From assembly GCF_001672895.1 (NCBI RefSeq), contig NZ_LZKP01000037.1, positions 1-64,000 of the forward strand: 64,000 nucleotides of DNA, read 5' to 3'. Positions 1 through 7,567 of this stretch are shown piece by piece (position 1 is the stretch's first letter; each line of letters starts with the position of its first letter). The position numbers and the translations under genes are program-made. Below the pieces are notes generated by a model. The model had not been told where the DNA came from. It saw nothing but the letters and a program-made list of their open reading frames with translations, and ran no database searches. The DNA is from Mycobacterium sp. E740 (GTDB taxonomy: Bacteria; Actinomycetota; Actinomycetes; Mycobacteriales; Mycobacteriaceae).

Positions 1-10
1 GTGACGCTCG

Positions 11-78
11 CGCGGCGTGAGCGTGCGCAAAATGCTGAACTTACGCGGCGTGTCGTGTGCAAACACGCACGCTCGCGG
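11..78. repeat. Direct and inverted repeats downstream of the first FadE gene
   Basis: Positions 17-27 pair with 66-76 as an 11-bp stem with one G.U pair. Inside it, 55-58 pairs with 63-66 around a gcaa tetraloop. The 9-mer cgcggcgtg occurs twice in direct orientation (11-19 and 44-52), and the homology continues for about 20 nt. The element lies just past the stop of the minus-strand FadE gene, so it may end transcription, but no U-tract follows. It could equally be a dispersed mycobacterial intergenic repeat. Confidence 0.45.
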
Positions 79-99
79 CAAAAGAAGGGGGGAGGAGGG

Positions 100-906
100 C
101 TAAAGCTCGGCGAGCCTCGGGGCTGAGCCTCGGGCACGCAGCCCCGCGCCGGCCTTTCGGGTGAGTTCCCTTGAGCTGCCCAGCAATCCGTCGAGCACGA
201 GGGCCCGTTTGACGTGTCGGTGCAGATCGTGCTCCTCGGTGAAGCCGATGCCGCCGAGCACCTGCTGGGAGTGCTTGGCCGCGGTCAGCGCGGCCTTGCC
301 CGCGGCGGCCTTCGCCAGCATCGCGGTCAAGTCTGCGCTCTCACTTCCGGGAAGCCCCAGCGTCGCCTCGGCGCCTTCGATCGCCACCAGCGTCTCGGCC
401 AGCCGGTGCCGGACGGCCTGAAACGACGCGATCGGCTTGCCGAACTGCACTCGGTCCAGCGCGTGCTGCCGGGCCAGCGCCAGCATCCCCCTGGCCGAAC
501 CGACCAGCCACCAGCCGACCGCCCGTCGCGCCTCGCCCATCCGCATCAGCTCACCGTCGGGCACGCGGCGCAATGGGAGGTCACCGAGTGTCGGCTCGGC
601 GTTGGCGGTACGTTCCCACACCACCCAGCCGCCGCCGGCATACGGCATCGGCGGTGTCCCGCCGGGAAGGCCGCCGATTGTCTCGAGCAGCACGTCGTTG
701 AGAACCGATGCGTGCGAACCCGTTTCGCCCAGCAGGCGGAACACCAGCGGGATCGCCAGATCTGGTATGTCCGAGAGCATCTCGGCCCAGCCGAGGTCCG
801 CCAGCGCGGCATCCAGCTCAGCGCCGGAGGTGGACAGCATCGTCTTGCGCAGCGTGTCCTCGAGCATCGCCAGCGATTCGGCGTCCAATCCGGTATCCAC
901 GGTCAC
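100..906 (-). CDS. Short acyl-CoA dehydrogenase-like protein (FadE, probable partner subunit)
   Basis: A 268-aa member of the acyl-CoA dehydrogenase family. The C-terminal helical domain is recognisable: RVQFGKPIASFQ at about residues 152-163 and GGIGFTEEHDL at about 222-232. Between the N-terminal helices and this domain only some 60 residues remain, so most of the middle beta-domain that holds flavin and acyl chain in normal FadEs (370-430 aa) is missing. Its start overlaps the stop of the preceding FadE by 4 nt, implying translational coupling. In actinobacterial steroid catabolism adjacent fadE genes encode alpha2beta2 enzymes with one degenerate subunit; I infer the same here. It is last in the minus-strand operon that begins at 5899. 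Confidence 0.8.
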   Translation of the reverse strand: MTVDTGLDAESLAMLEDTLRKTMLSTSGAELDAALADLGWAEMLSDIPDLAIPLVFRLLGETGSHASVLNDVLLETIGGLPGGTPPMPYAGGGWVVWERTANAEPTLGDLPLRRVPDGELMRMGEARRAVGWWLVGSARGMLALARQHALDRVQFGKPIASFQAVRHRLAETLVAIEGAEATLGLPGSESADLTAMLAKAAAGKAALTAAKHSQQVLGGIGFTEEHDLHRHVKRALVLDGLLGSSRELTRKAGAGLRARGSAPRLAEL

Positions 907-2030
907 CAGTCCTTACCGAGATCGAGCAGGCGACGAGCGATGATGTTGCGCTGCACCTCCGCGGTGCCGCCGTAGATGCTCGCGGCGCGCGAATACAGGA
1001 ACTCTGTCCGCCAGGCATCGTCGTCGAGTTCTATCCTGCCCGGCAACAGATCCCGGACGGTGTCGTAGAGCCGCTGCTCGGCGGTAGCCAACAGCACCTT
1101 GTCGATCGACGTGTCGGTCCCCAGTTTCTGGCCGTCGCCCAGCCGGTGTTGGGTGGCTCGCGACCGGCAGCGCAGGGTGTGCAGTGCCAGATACACCTCG
1201 CCCAGATCCGAGTCCACCGACTGACCTTGCCTTTTCACCTCTTCGATCAGCGCGTCGAACCGCGAGTACAGGTAGGCGATCCGCTGCCAGAAGCATGTCG
1301 AGCGCTCGTACGGCAGCAAATCCATCGCCAGCTTCCAACCATCACCGGCCATGCCGAGCATCCGGTCGGCGGGCACCACGACGTCGTCGAAGTAGACCTC
1401 GCAGAACTCGTCGACGTCGTGCATGGTGCGTAGCGGCCGCACCGAGACTCCGGGAGAGTCGAGGTCGACGAAGAAGGCGGTGATGGCTTCGTGATTGGGA
1501 GTGCCCGCGTCACCGGTGCGGGTGAGCAGAATGCACCGCGTGGCGTACTGCGCGAAACTCGTCCAGACCTTCTGGCCGTTGACTATCCAGTTGTCGCCCT
1601 GTGGCTCGGCGCGAGTGGTCAGCGAGGCCAGGTCGCTTCCCGAACCGGGTTCGGAGAAGCCCTGGCACCACGACTCCTGGCCCGACAGCAGCCTGGGCAC
1701 CATCTCGGCGGCCAGTTCCGGTCGCGCGTAATCGATCATGGTCGGGGTCAGCACGTCGAGCATCGAGTACGGCCCCGGATGGTCCAGTCCGCGGCCGACG
1801 ATCTCTTCGCCGACGATCGCGCGCAGGATGTCCGGGCCGCCCAGGCCACCCGCCGACTCCGGCCAGCCGTAGCGCATCCAGTCGGCGTCGTACAGCGCCT
1901 TGAGCACCCGAAGGTGCTGCGCTTGGTGGGCGTCGAGGGAGTGGTCCCCTGGCGGGGGTGTCAGATCGTTGTCGTCGAGCCAGGCCTGCAGTGCCGCGCG
2001 GAACGCGGCGGGCTCGAACAAGTCGCTCAT
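903..2030 (-). CDS. Acyl-CoA dehydrogenase (FadE)
   Basis: A full-length 375-aa flavin-dependent acyl-CoA dehydrogenase that would introduce an alpha,beta double bond into an acyl-CoA. The N-terminal helical domain is followed by the flavin/substrate segment FSEPGSGSDLASL (about 144-156) and NGQKVWTSFA (about 170-179), and by YGGTAEVQRNII near the C-terminus. In short-chain enzymes the residue before GT in this loop follows the catalytic Glu; here the loop reads YGGT, so the base must lie elsewhere. The start overlaps the SnoaL-like gene stop by 4 nt, and its own stop overlaps the short FadE start, suggesting the two products assemble together. Confidence 0.9.
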   Translation of the reverse strand: MSDLFEPAAFRAALQAWLDDNDLTPPPGDHSLDAHQAQHLRVLKALYDADWMRYGWPESAGGLGGPDILRAIVGEEIVGRGLDHPGPYSMLDVLTPTMIDYARPELAAEMVPRLLSGQESWCQGFSEPGSGSDLASLTTRAEPQGDNWIVNGQKVWTSFAQYATRCILLTRTGDAGTPNHEAITAFFVDLDSPGVSVRPLRTMHDVDEFCEVYFDDVVVPADRMLGMAGDGWKLAMDLLPYERSTCFWQRIAYLYSRFDALIEEVKRQGQSVDSDLGEVYLALHTLRCRSRATQHRLGDGQKLGTDTSIDKVLLATAEQRLYDTVRDLLPGRIELDDDAWRTEFLYSRAASIYGGTAEVQRNIIARRLLDLGKDW

Positions 2031-2464
2031 CCCGCCTCGGGCCTTCCGATCGCGTGGGGGCGCCCGGAGTCGTGGTCACCGCTGCGCCGGATGAACGTCA
2101 TGGCACGGGTTTTCAGCCGCCAACCGTCGTCGGTGCGGACATAGGTGTCGTTGTAGTAACCGATTCGCATGTCGTGCTTGGAGTGCTCGATGAAGCAGAG
2201 GGGCTGGGTGCCGGTCGCCTTGTCGGGATCGTTCTCGTCGAGGTGCACGAGCGACGTTCCCGTCATGAACAGGCCCTTGGGTGCGGCGTCGACCAGTTCG
2301 GGAAAACGGTTGAGCGTGTAAGTCGAGCCGAACGCACTGTAGGTGCCGTCCGGGGTGAACACCGAGACCAGGCCGTCGATGTCGCCCTGGGTGATGGTGA
2401 CGGCGTACTTGGCGAGCAGTTGCTGGATCTCGACGAGATCCTCGATTCGCTTCGACTCAGTCAT
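2027..2464 (-). CDS. SnoaL-like / NTF2-fold protein
   Basis: A 145-aa protein of the SnoaL-like (NTF2-fold) superfamily. The N-terminal helix IEDLVEIQQLLAKYAVTI and the following GDIDGLVSVFTPDGTYSAFG are typical of SnoaL_4 proteins. The fold includes polyketide cyclases, hydratases, isomerases and the small beta subunit of ring-hydroxylating dioxygenases. Because a Rieske alpha subunit is in the same operon, a beta-like or product-processing role is possible, but at 145 aa it is shorter than classical beta subunits. The start overlaps the amidohydrolase stop by 8 nt. Catalytic residues cannot be assigned. Confidence 0.75.
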   Translation of the reverse strand: MTESKRIEDLVEIQQLLAKYAVTITQGDIDGLVSVFTPDGTYSAFGSTYTLNRFPELVDAAPKGLFMTGTSLVHLDENDPDKATGTQPLCFIEHSKHDMRIGYYNDTYVRTDDGWRLKTRAMTFIRRSGDHDSGRPHAIGRPEAG

Positions 2465-3668
2465 TCTTGAAGACCTTACCGCCCTTCATTACAAAGTTGA
2501 CATTTCGCGTAACGCTGATGTCTGCCAGTGGATCGCCGGGGACCGCGATGATGTCGGCCAGGTAGCCCTCCGCGATGCGGCCGAGGTCCGGCTTGTCGAT
2601 GAGGTCGGCGGCGACGACGGTCGCCGCGCGCAGCACCGCCGCGGGCGGCATTCCCCAGTCGACCAGCGTGACGAGTTCGTCCGCGTTCTTTCCGTGCGGG
2701 ATGGCCGGCGCATCGGTGCCGACCGCGATCTTCACGCCGGCCTCATAGGCGGCCTTGATCGAGGTGCGTGCCTTCGGGAACATCTCGGCGGCCTTGTCCT
2801 GCAACTCTTTCGGCGCCCGGGACACATCCATCGCTTCGGCCAGCCTGCGGGTGGTCACCAGCCACCGGTCGTTGTCGACGAGCATTCCGATGGCCTCGTC
2901 GTCCATCAGGAAACCGTGTTCGATGCAGTCGATACCGCACGCGACCGCGTGCTTGACGGCCTCTGCGCCGTGGGTGTGCGCGGCGACCTTCATCCCGCGA
3001 CGATGCGCCTCGTCGACGATGGCCCGCAGCTCTTCGTCCGAATAGTGTTGTGCGCCGGCCTCTCCGGTCAATGACATGACACCACCGGACACGCAAACCT
3101 TGATCAGCTGCGCGCCGTGCTTGATCTGGTAACGCACCGCCTTGCGAATCTCGTCGACGCCGTTGGCGATGCCCTCCTCGATCGTCAATTCGAGCGCGCC
3201 GGGCATGAAGGCCGCGAACATCGTCGGGTCGAGATGGCCGCCCGTCGGTGTGATGGCGTGGCCCGCGGGGATGACACGCGGCCCTTCGATCCAGCCGGCG
3301 TCGATCGCCTTGCCCAGCGCCACGTCGAGCAGGTAACCGCCCGTCTTGACGAACAGTCCGAGGTTGCGCACCGTCGTGAAGCCTGCGCGCAGGGTCCGTC
3401 GCGCATTGCCGACGGCGCGCAACATCCGCGTCGGCGGGTCGTCCTGCACCTGGGACAGGCCGGGATTCTCGCCCCGGCCGCCCATGAGCAGGTTGACCTC
3501 CATGTCCATCAGGCCGGGGAGAAGGACAGCGTCGCCGAGATCGATGATCTCGCCCTCGGGTTCGCCACCCAGTCCCACGATCCGGTTGTCGTCGACCCGC
3601 ACGACGCCCGGCCGGACGATCTCGCCGGCGTCGACGTCGAGCAGGCCTGCCGCCTTGAGGGTCAGCAT
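2457..3668 (-). CDS. Amidohydrolase-family protein with HxH replaced by ExN
   Basis: A 403-aa TIM-barrel amidohydrolase of the imidazolonepropionase/Xaa-Pro dipeptidase-like group. A small N-terminal beta-sandwich leads to LLPGLMDMEVNL (49-60), where family members have D-x-H-x-H; here the two metal-binding His are Glu57 and Asn59. The other expected ligands are present: Lys190 (LIKVCVSGG), His231, His251 (IEHG) and Asp319 (GTDAP). A paralogue at 36389-37651 has the same change, so it is not random decay. The gene follows the Rieske/partner pair after a 34-nt gap and overlaps the SnoaL-like gene. It could be a mononuclear hydrolase, isomerase or lyase; the substrate is unknown. Confidence 0.85.
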   Translation of the reverse strand: MLTLKAAGLLDVDAGEIVRPGVVRVDDNRIVGLGGEPEGEIIDLGDAVLLPGLMDMEVNLLMGGRGENPGLSQVQDDPPTRMLRAVGNARRTLRAGFTTVRNLGLFVKTGGYLLDVALGKAIDAGWIEGPRVIPAGHAITPTGGHLDPTMFAAFMPGALELTIEEGIANGVDEIRKAVRYQIKHGAQLIKVCVSGGVMSLTGEAGAQHYSDEELRAIVDEAHRRGMKVAAHTHGAEAVKHAVACGIDCIEHGFLMDDEAIGMLVDNDRWLVTTRRLAEAMDVSRAPKELQDKAAEMFPKARTSIKAAYEAGVKIAVGTDAPAIPHGKNADELVTLVDWGMPPAAVLRAATVVAADLIDKPDLGRIAEGYLADIIAVPGDPLADISVTRNVNFVMKGGKVFKND

Positions 3669-3702
3669 CGATGAGCCGCTTGCGCGAAGGGCATCTGCAC
3701 CG

Positions 3703-4032
3703 CTAAACCACCGGCTCCTTGATGAGATTGATATACGCGGCGCCGCTGTCGAGTACGCGGGGCTGCTTCCACACCTCGACGGGGAAGCTCACCATGACGA
3801 TCGACTGACCGAGATGCACCAGCGCCTTGGCATCGTCCGGCATCCCCTTGAGTGGGAAGCGGGCGTCGACGTAGACCATGATGTCTTCGAGCCTAGCCAT
3901 GCCCGCGTCGTACAGTTCCTGCATCTCTTCCATCGTGGAGTTCAGCCGCTTCTGGTAACGCTCTTCCTCGGTGGGTAGGCACCAGTCGCTGAACCGCTCG
4001 AGGTCCGCGAATTCCTCAGGGAGCTTAGACAT
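3703..4032 (-). CDS. Conserved ~110-aa Rieske-associated protein, copy 1
   Basis: A 109-aa protein that I cannot assign to a named family. It starts at ATG 4032, overlapping the Rieske gene stop by 8 nt. It shares a pattern with the proteins at 36048 and 41435: F-x-x-L/F-E-x-F followed by WCL-x-TE-x-ER, a helix with M-x-E, FYDA or LYDAG, and a C-terminal (V/A)VE-W/I-x-KQP stretch. It appears mostly helical, with no signal peptide, membrane segment or Cys cluster, so it is neither a ferredoxin nor an NTF2-fold beta subunit. Always sitting directly behind a Rieske alpha subunit, it is probably an accessory subunit or stabilising factor (inference). Confidence 0.8.
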   Translation of the reverse strand: MSKLPEEFADLERFSDWCLPTEEERYQKRLNSTMEEMQELYDAGMARLEDIMVYVDARFPLKGMPDDAKALVHLGQSIVMVSFPVEVWKQPRVLDSGAAYINLIKEPVV

Positions 4033-5365
4033 TTGCAGCATCCTTCTCGCTCTTGGTGTGTGCCGCGCCATTCGCCCCGGCCCCGTTTCCGTTGGCCAGC
4101 GACTCCTTGTACCGGTCGACGTACTTGTGCGCGGTGTGGTGCAGGTGGCGTAGCAGGATTTCCTGATCGCACAGCGGGAAATCGAGTACGGCGCGGGTGC
4201 CGATCTGCGTCTGCGTGGCTTCGAGCGTGTTGGCGTCCTGGAACGCGTACTCCTTGAACGTCACCGCGGCCAGTTCCTGGGAGAGTCGTTCGCGCAGGTT
4301 CTTCGGCGGCACGAAGTACAGGTCGGCCTCGAAGATGTGGGTGTCCACACCGGTCGGCCAGTAGTTGTACGTCAGATACCATCCCGGCACCCAGAAGAGC
4401 AGGGTGAAGTTCGGAAAGAACTCGAAAGAGTCTTGTCCCCAGGTCGAGTGGCGGCCGGGATTGATTGCCGGCGGCAGCTCGTCGGGCAGGATGCCCTTGA
4501 TGTCCGGGCGGTCCCACGGACCGAACAGGCCGCTGTGCAGGATCCGCTCGATGGGCTTGACCATCTTCAGATCCTTGGGCGGGCTCATGCCACCCCAGGA
4601 CGAGATCATGGAGTGGTCGCCCTTGATGTCGTAGTGCAGCGCCTCGAAGCCGAACTTGGCCAGCTTCTCGGCTTCCTCCTTCTCCGCTTGCTTCATGTGC
4701 AGGATCGGTGCGTGGTAGAACTCGACGAATGCGTCGATGAACAGCTTCCAGTTGGACTTGACCTCCGCGCGATAGCTGTAGTGCTCGGTCATCTCGTGGA
4801 ACGGATAACCCTTGAGGCCCTGGCCGAACTCGCCCAGATATTCCTCGAGCGAGACCGCGTCGTCGTCGAAGTTGACGAAGATGAATCCTTCCCACACCTC
4901 GCAGCGCACGGGCTTGAGCGGGTAGTCGGCCTTGTCGATGTCGAAGAACTCCTGCTCCTGCTGAATGAAGGTCAGGTCCCCTTTGAGGTTGTAGCGCCAG
5001 GCGTGGTACTTGCAGACGAACTGGCGGCAGGTGCCAGAGACCTCTTCACCGGGGTAGTCATTCCACACCAGCTTGTTACCGCGATGGCGGCACATGTTGT
5101 AGAAGGCGCGGACCTGGTCACCGTCGTTGACGATGACGATCGACGTGCCCGGGCCGACCGACGGCAGCTCACGGGTGATGTAGCTGCCCTTCTTGGGGAT
5201 CAGCTCCACCCGGCCCATCTGCAGCCAGGTCTTGCGGAAGATGGCCTGTTGCTCCAGCTTCCATTGCTCGGGATCGATCGAGTCCTCATAGTTGACCGGA
5301 GCGGTGCCGAGTTCAGGCCAGTGCTCGGTCCAGCTGCCCTCTTCTGGTTTCGGGAAAAATGCCAC
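4025..5365 (-). CDS. Rieske non-heme iron oxygenase, alpha subunit, copy 1
   Basis: A 446-aa aromatic-ring-hydroxylating-type oxygenase. The Rieske cluster ligands are Cys92/His94 (MCRHRGNK) and Cys118/His121 (CKYHAW). The mononuclear iron site is His218 and His223 in EFYHAPILH. The residue three before His218, normally the bridging Asp that links the Rieske and iron centres of neighbouring subunits, is Glu215. It would hydroxylate a substrate with O2 and electrons from a reductase; no reductase is in this operon, and the KshB-like protein at 38348 is the best candidate. It is 65 residues into the family pattern shared with the genes at 34781 and 40173, and lies 6 nt after the CMD-family gene. 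Confidence 0.93.
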   Translation of the reverse strand: MAFFPKPEEGSWTEHWPELGTAPVNYEDSIDPEQWKLEQQAIFRKTWLQMGRVELIPKKGSYITRELPSVGPGTSIVIVNDGDQVRAFYNMCRHRGNKLVWNDYPGEEVSGTCRQFVCKYHAWRYNLKGDLTFIQQEQEFFDIDKADYPLKPVRCEVWEGFIFVNFDDDAVSLEEYLGEFGQGLKGYPFHEMTEHYSYRAEVKSNWKLFIDAFVEFYHAPILHMKQAEKEEAEKLAKFGFEALHYDIKGDHSMISSWGGMSPPKDLKMVKPIERILHSGLFGPWDRPDIKGILPDELPPAINPGRHSTWGQDSFEFFPNFTLLFWVPGWYLTYNYWPTGVDTHIFEADLYFVPPKNLRERLSQELAAVTFKEYAFQDANTLEATQTQIGTRAVLDFPLCDQEILLRHLHHTAHKYVDRYKESLANGNGAGANGAAHTKSEKDAANV

Positions 5366-5371
5366 GGTTTC

Positions 5372-5899
5372 TTACCTCTCCTGATCGGGTTCGACGCCGA
5401 AAGTGTTGATGGCCATGGCCAGTGCGCCATAGCAGCCGATAGTGAAGACGAGGTCCATCAGCTGACGTTCCTCGAGGTGTTCGGACAGGGTGGCCCACGT
5501 CGCGTCGGAGACGTTGGCGTGGTCCTGTAGTTCGTCGACCGCGCGCAGCACGGCGCGGTCCAGTTCGTCGGAGGCCTCGCCGCGTTGCACGGCCTCGATG
5601 GCCTCGTCGGTCAAACCCTCGTCGCGGCCCATGTTGACGTGGTGACGCCACTCGTACTCACAGTTGGTCAGGTGCGCGACGCGCAGCACCGCCAGCTCGC
5701 GCAACCGGGGCGACAGGGTCGAGCCGTACAACAGGTGGAAGTTGAATCGCAGGAAGTTTCTGGTCAGCTTCGGATGGCGGACGAGCGTGGCGAGCAGGTT
5801 GCCTGCCAGTTCGGGATTGCGCCGTTCGGGTGCCATGCCCGACAGGGCGTTGTCGACGGCGTCGTCCCACTCCTCGGCGGGCAGCGGAGGCAGGCGCAA
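5372..5899 (-). CDS. Carboxymuconolactone decarboxylase (CMD/AhpD)-family protein
   Basis: A 175-aa all-helical CMD-family protein, by the motif NCEYEWRHHV, in which Cys, Glu and His match the CMD active-site pattern; the second Cys of AhpD peroxidases is absent. I place the start at TTG 5899 because an AAGGAG ribosome binding site (5905-5910) stands 5 nt upstream and the protein then begins RLPPLPAEEW. The frame is open back to ATG 5986, but that version would put a 15-bp palindrome (5930-5944) inside the coding region and has no good ribosome site. It heads the operon running to position 100. The role may be ring-opening or peroxide protection; not determinable here. Confidence 0.78.
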   Translation of the reverse strand: MRLPPLPAEEWDDAVDNALSGMAPERRNPELAGNLLATLVRHPKLTRNFLRFNFHLLYGSTLSPRLRELAVLRVAHLTNCEYEWRHHVNMGRDEGLTDEAIEAVQRGEASDELDRAVLRAVDELQDHANVSDATWATLSEHLEERQLMDLVFTIGCYGALAMAINTFGVEPDQER

Positions 5900-5929
5900 G
5901 ACGGCTCCTTCCTGTGTCCTCTCGGCGAT

Positions 5930-5944
5930 GAGAATCAGGTTCTC
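5930..5944. promoter_or_regulatory. Palindromic operator candidate RAGAAT-N3-RTTCTC, site 1
   Basis: The sequence gagaatcaggttctc is an inverted repeat with 6-nt arms, five or six of which pair, and a 3-nt centre. It lies 31 nt upstream of the TTG start of the CMD-family gene, between divergent operons. Close copies occur at 42710, 58091 and 58214. Confidence 0.6.
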
Positions 5945-6087
5945 ATATTTCGCCAATAGATTTCCACCTTTCCCGCGAATGGTCAACGTCCGAGGCGGTA
6001 ACCGATGGGCGCGGCGGGGCTCCGTTGAGCCTAATCCTGCTGCCAGGAGGCCATAGGGTGGCTTTCGGACATTGATTCTCGTACGGT

Positions 6088-6102
6088 GAGAAGATAGTTT
6101 TC
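6088..6102. promoter_or_regulatory. Degenerate copy of the RAGAAT-N3-RTTCTC palindrome
   Basis: gagaagatagttttc matches the 15-bp pattern at 10 of 12 arm positions. It lies 58 nt upstream of the amidohydrolase at 6161, in the 261-nt divergent region whose other end carries the better copy at 5930. An overlapping inverted repeat, attctc-N6-tgagaa, starts at 6075. Weak evidence by itself. Confidence 0.3.
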
Positions 6103-6160
6103 CTCACATCGAGGACTGCCGCGCTGTACGACCTCTGGGCACGCGACGAAAGGAACGGGC

Positions 6161-7456
6161 ATGAACAAGGACGAGATGATCCTGATCAGCGTTGATGATC
6201 ACATCGTCGAACCGCCCGACATGTTCAAGAACCATCTGCCGAAGAAGTACATCGACGAGGCGCCGCGGTTGGTGCACAACCCGGACGGTTCGGATACGTG
6301 GCAGTTCCGCGACACGGTCATTCCGAATGTGGCGCTCAACGCCGTCGCCGGGCGGCCGAAGGAGGAGTACGGGCTCGAGCCGCAGGGTCTCGACGAGATC
6401 CGCCCCGGGTGTTGGCAGGTCGACGAGCGGGTCAAGGACATGAACGCCGGCGGAATTCTGGGTTCGATGTGTTTTCCGTCGTTTCCCGGGTTCGCCGGCC
6501 GGCTGTTCGCCACCGAGGACCGCGAATTCTCGCTGGCGTTGGTGCAGGCCTACAACGACTGGCATGTCGAGGAGTGGTGCGGGGCGTACCCGGCCCGGTT
6601 CATCCCGATGACGCTGCCGGTGATCTGGGACCCCGAGGCGTGCGCGGCCGAGATCCGGCGCAACGCCGCCCGCGGTGTGCATTCGTTGACGTTCACCGAG
6701 AACCCCTCGGCGATGGGCTATCCCAGCTTCCACGATTTCGACCACTGGAAGCCGATGTGGGACGCGCTCGTCGACACCGACACCGTGCTCAACGTGCACA
6801 TCGGGTCGTCGGGCCGGTTGGCCATCACCGCCCCCGATGCGCCGATGGACGTGATGATCACCCTGCAGCCGATGAACATCGTGCAGGCCGCCGCGGATCT
6901 GTTGTGGTCGCGGCCGATCAAGGAGTACCCGGAGCTGAAGATCGCCCTGTCCGAGGGCGGCACCGGCTGGATCCCGTACTTCCTTGAGCGGGTCGATCGC
7001 ACCTATGAGATGCACTCGACGTGGACCGGTCAGGACTTCGGCGGCAAGCTGCCCAGCGAGGTGTTCCGCGACCACTTCCTGACCTGCTTCATCGCCGACC
7101 CCGTCGGCGTATCGACCCGGCATCAGATCGGGGTGGACAACATCTGCTGGGAAGCCGATTATCCGCACTCGGATTCGATGTGGCCCGGCGCTCCCGAACA
7201 ACTCGACGACGTGCTCAAGGCCAACGACGTGCCCGACGACGAGATCAACAAGATGACCTACGAGAACGCGATGCGCTGGTATCACTGGGATCCGTTCACG
7301 CACATCACCCGCGAACAGGCCACGGTCGGCGCTCTGCGGAAGGCCGCTGAAGGTCATGATGTCTCCATCCAGGCCCTGTCGAAGAAGGAGAAGACCGGCG
7401 CGACTTTCGCGGACTTCGCGGCGAACGCCAAAGAGCTGACCGGCAACAAGGATTGA
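6161..7456 (+). CDS. Amidohydrolase_2-family (ACMSD-like) TIM-barrel hydrolase
   Basis: A 431-aa metal-dependent hydrolase or decarboxylase-like protein. The N-terminal metal motif is SVDDHIVEPPDMF (Asp12-Asp13-His14 and Glu17), followed by typical segments FPSFPGFAG, a His-containing LNVHIGSSG strand and the terminal EADYPHSDSMWPG, where Asp and His complete the metal site. The family contains ACMSD-type decarboxylases and C-C bond hydrolases; many actinobacterial members lack assigned substrates. AAAGGA lies about 9 nt upstream of the ATG. It is first in a plus-strand operon with a complete beta-oxidation gene set, so it may act on a ring-opened or carboxylated intermediate (inference). Confidence 0.9.
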   Translation: MNKDEMILISVDDHIVEPPDMFKNHLPKKYIDEAPRLVHNPDGSDTWQFRDTVIPNVALNAVAGRPKEEYGLEPQGLDEIRPGCWQVDERVKDMNAGGILGSMCFPSFPGFAGRLFATEDREFSLALVQAYNDWHVEEWCGAYPARFIPMTLPVIWDPEACAAEIRRNAARGVHSLTFTENPSAMGYPSFHDFDHWKPMWDALVDTDTVLNVHIGSSGRLAITAPDAPMDVMITLQPMNIVQAAADLLWSRPIKEYPELKIALSEGGTGWIPYFLERVDRTYEMHSTWTGQDFGGKLPSEVFRDHFLTCFIADPVGVSTRHQIGVDNICWEADYPHSDSMWPGAPEQLDDVLKANDVPDDEINKMTYENAMRWYHWDPFTHITREQATVGALRKAAEGHDVSIQALSKKEKTGATFADFAANAKELTGNKD

Positions 7457-7499
7457 GGCGCGCTTCCGGCGACGGCCGGCAGCACGTCCTGAAGTGCGC

Positions 7500-7535
7500 C
7501 GGTGCGCCGACGACCGTTCACGCGCCGGCGCACCG
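7500..7535. other. Intergenic hairpin
   Basis: cggtgcgccg (7500-7509) and cggcgcaccg (7526-7535) form a perfect 10-bp stem with a 16-nt loop in the 111-nt gap between the amidohydrolase and the FadE gene. There is no U-run. It may stabilise an mRNA end or attenuate read-through. Confidence 0.4.
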
Positions 7536-7567
7536 ACGTGTGAGGCGATGACCATGAGGAGAACCAC

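Noticed and set aside
100-906. Frameshifted or truncated pseudogene
   Set aside because: The frame is intact, translationally coupled and keeps a conserved C-terminal domain, so a partner subunit is more likely than decay.
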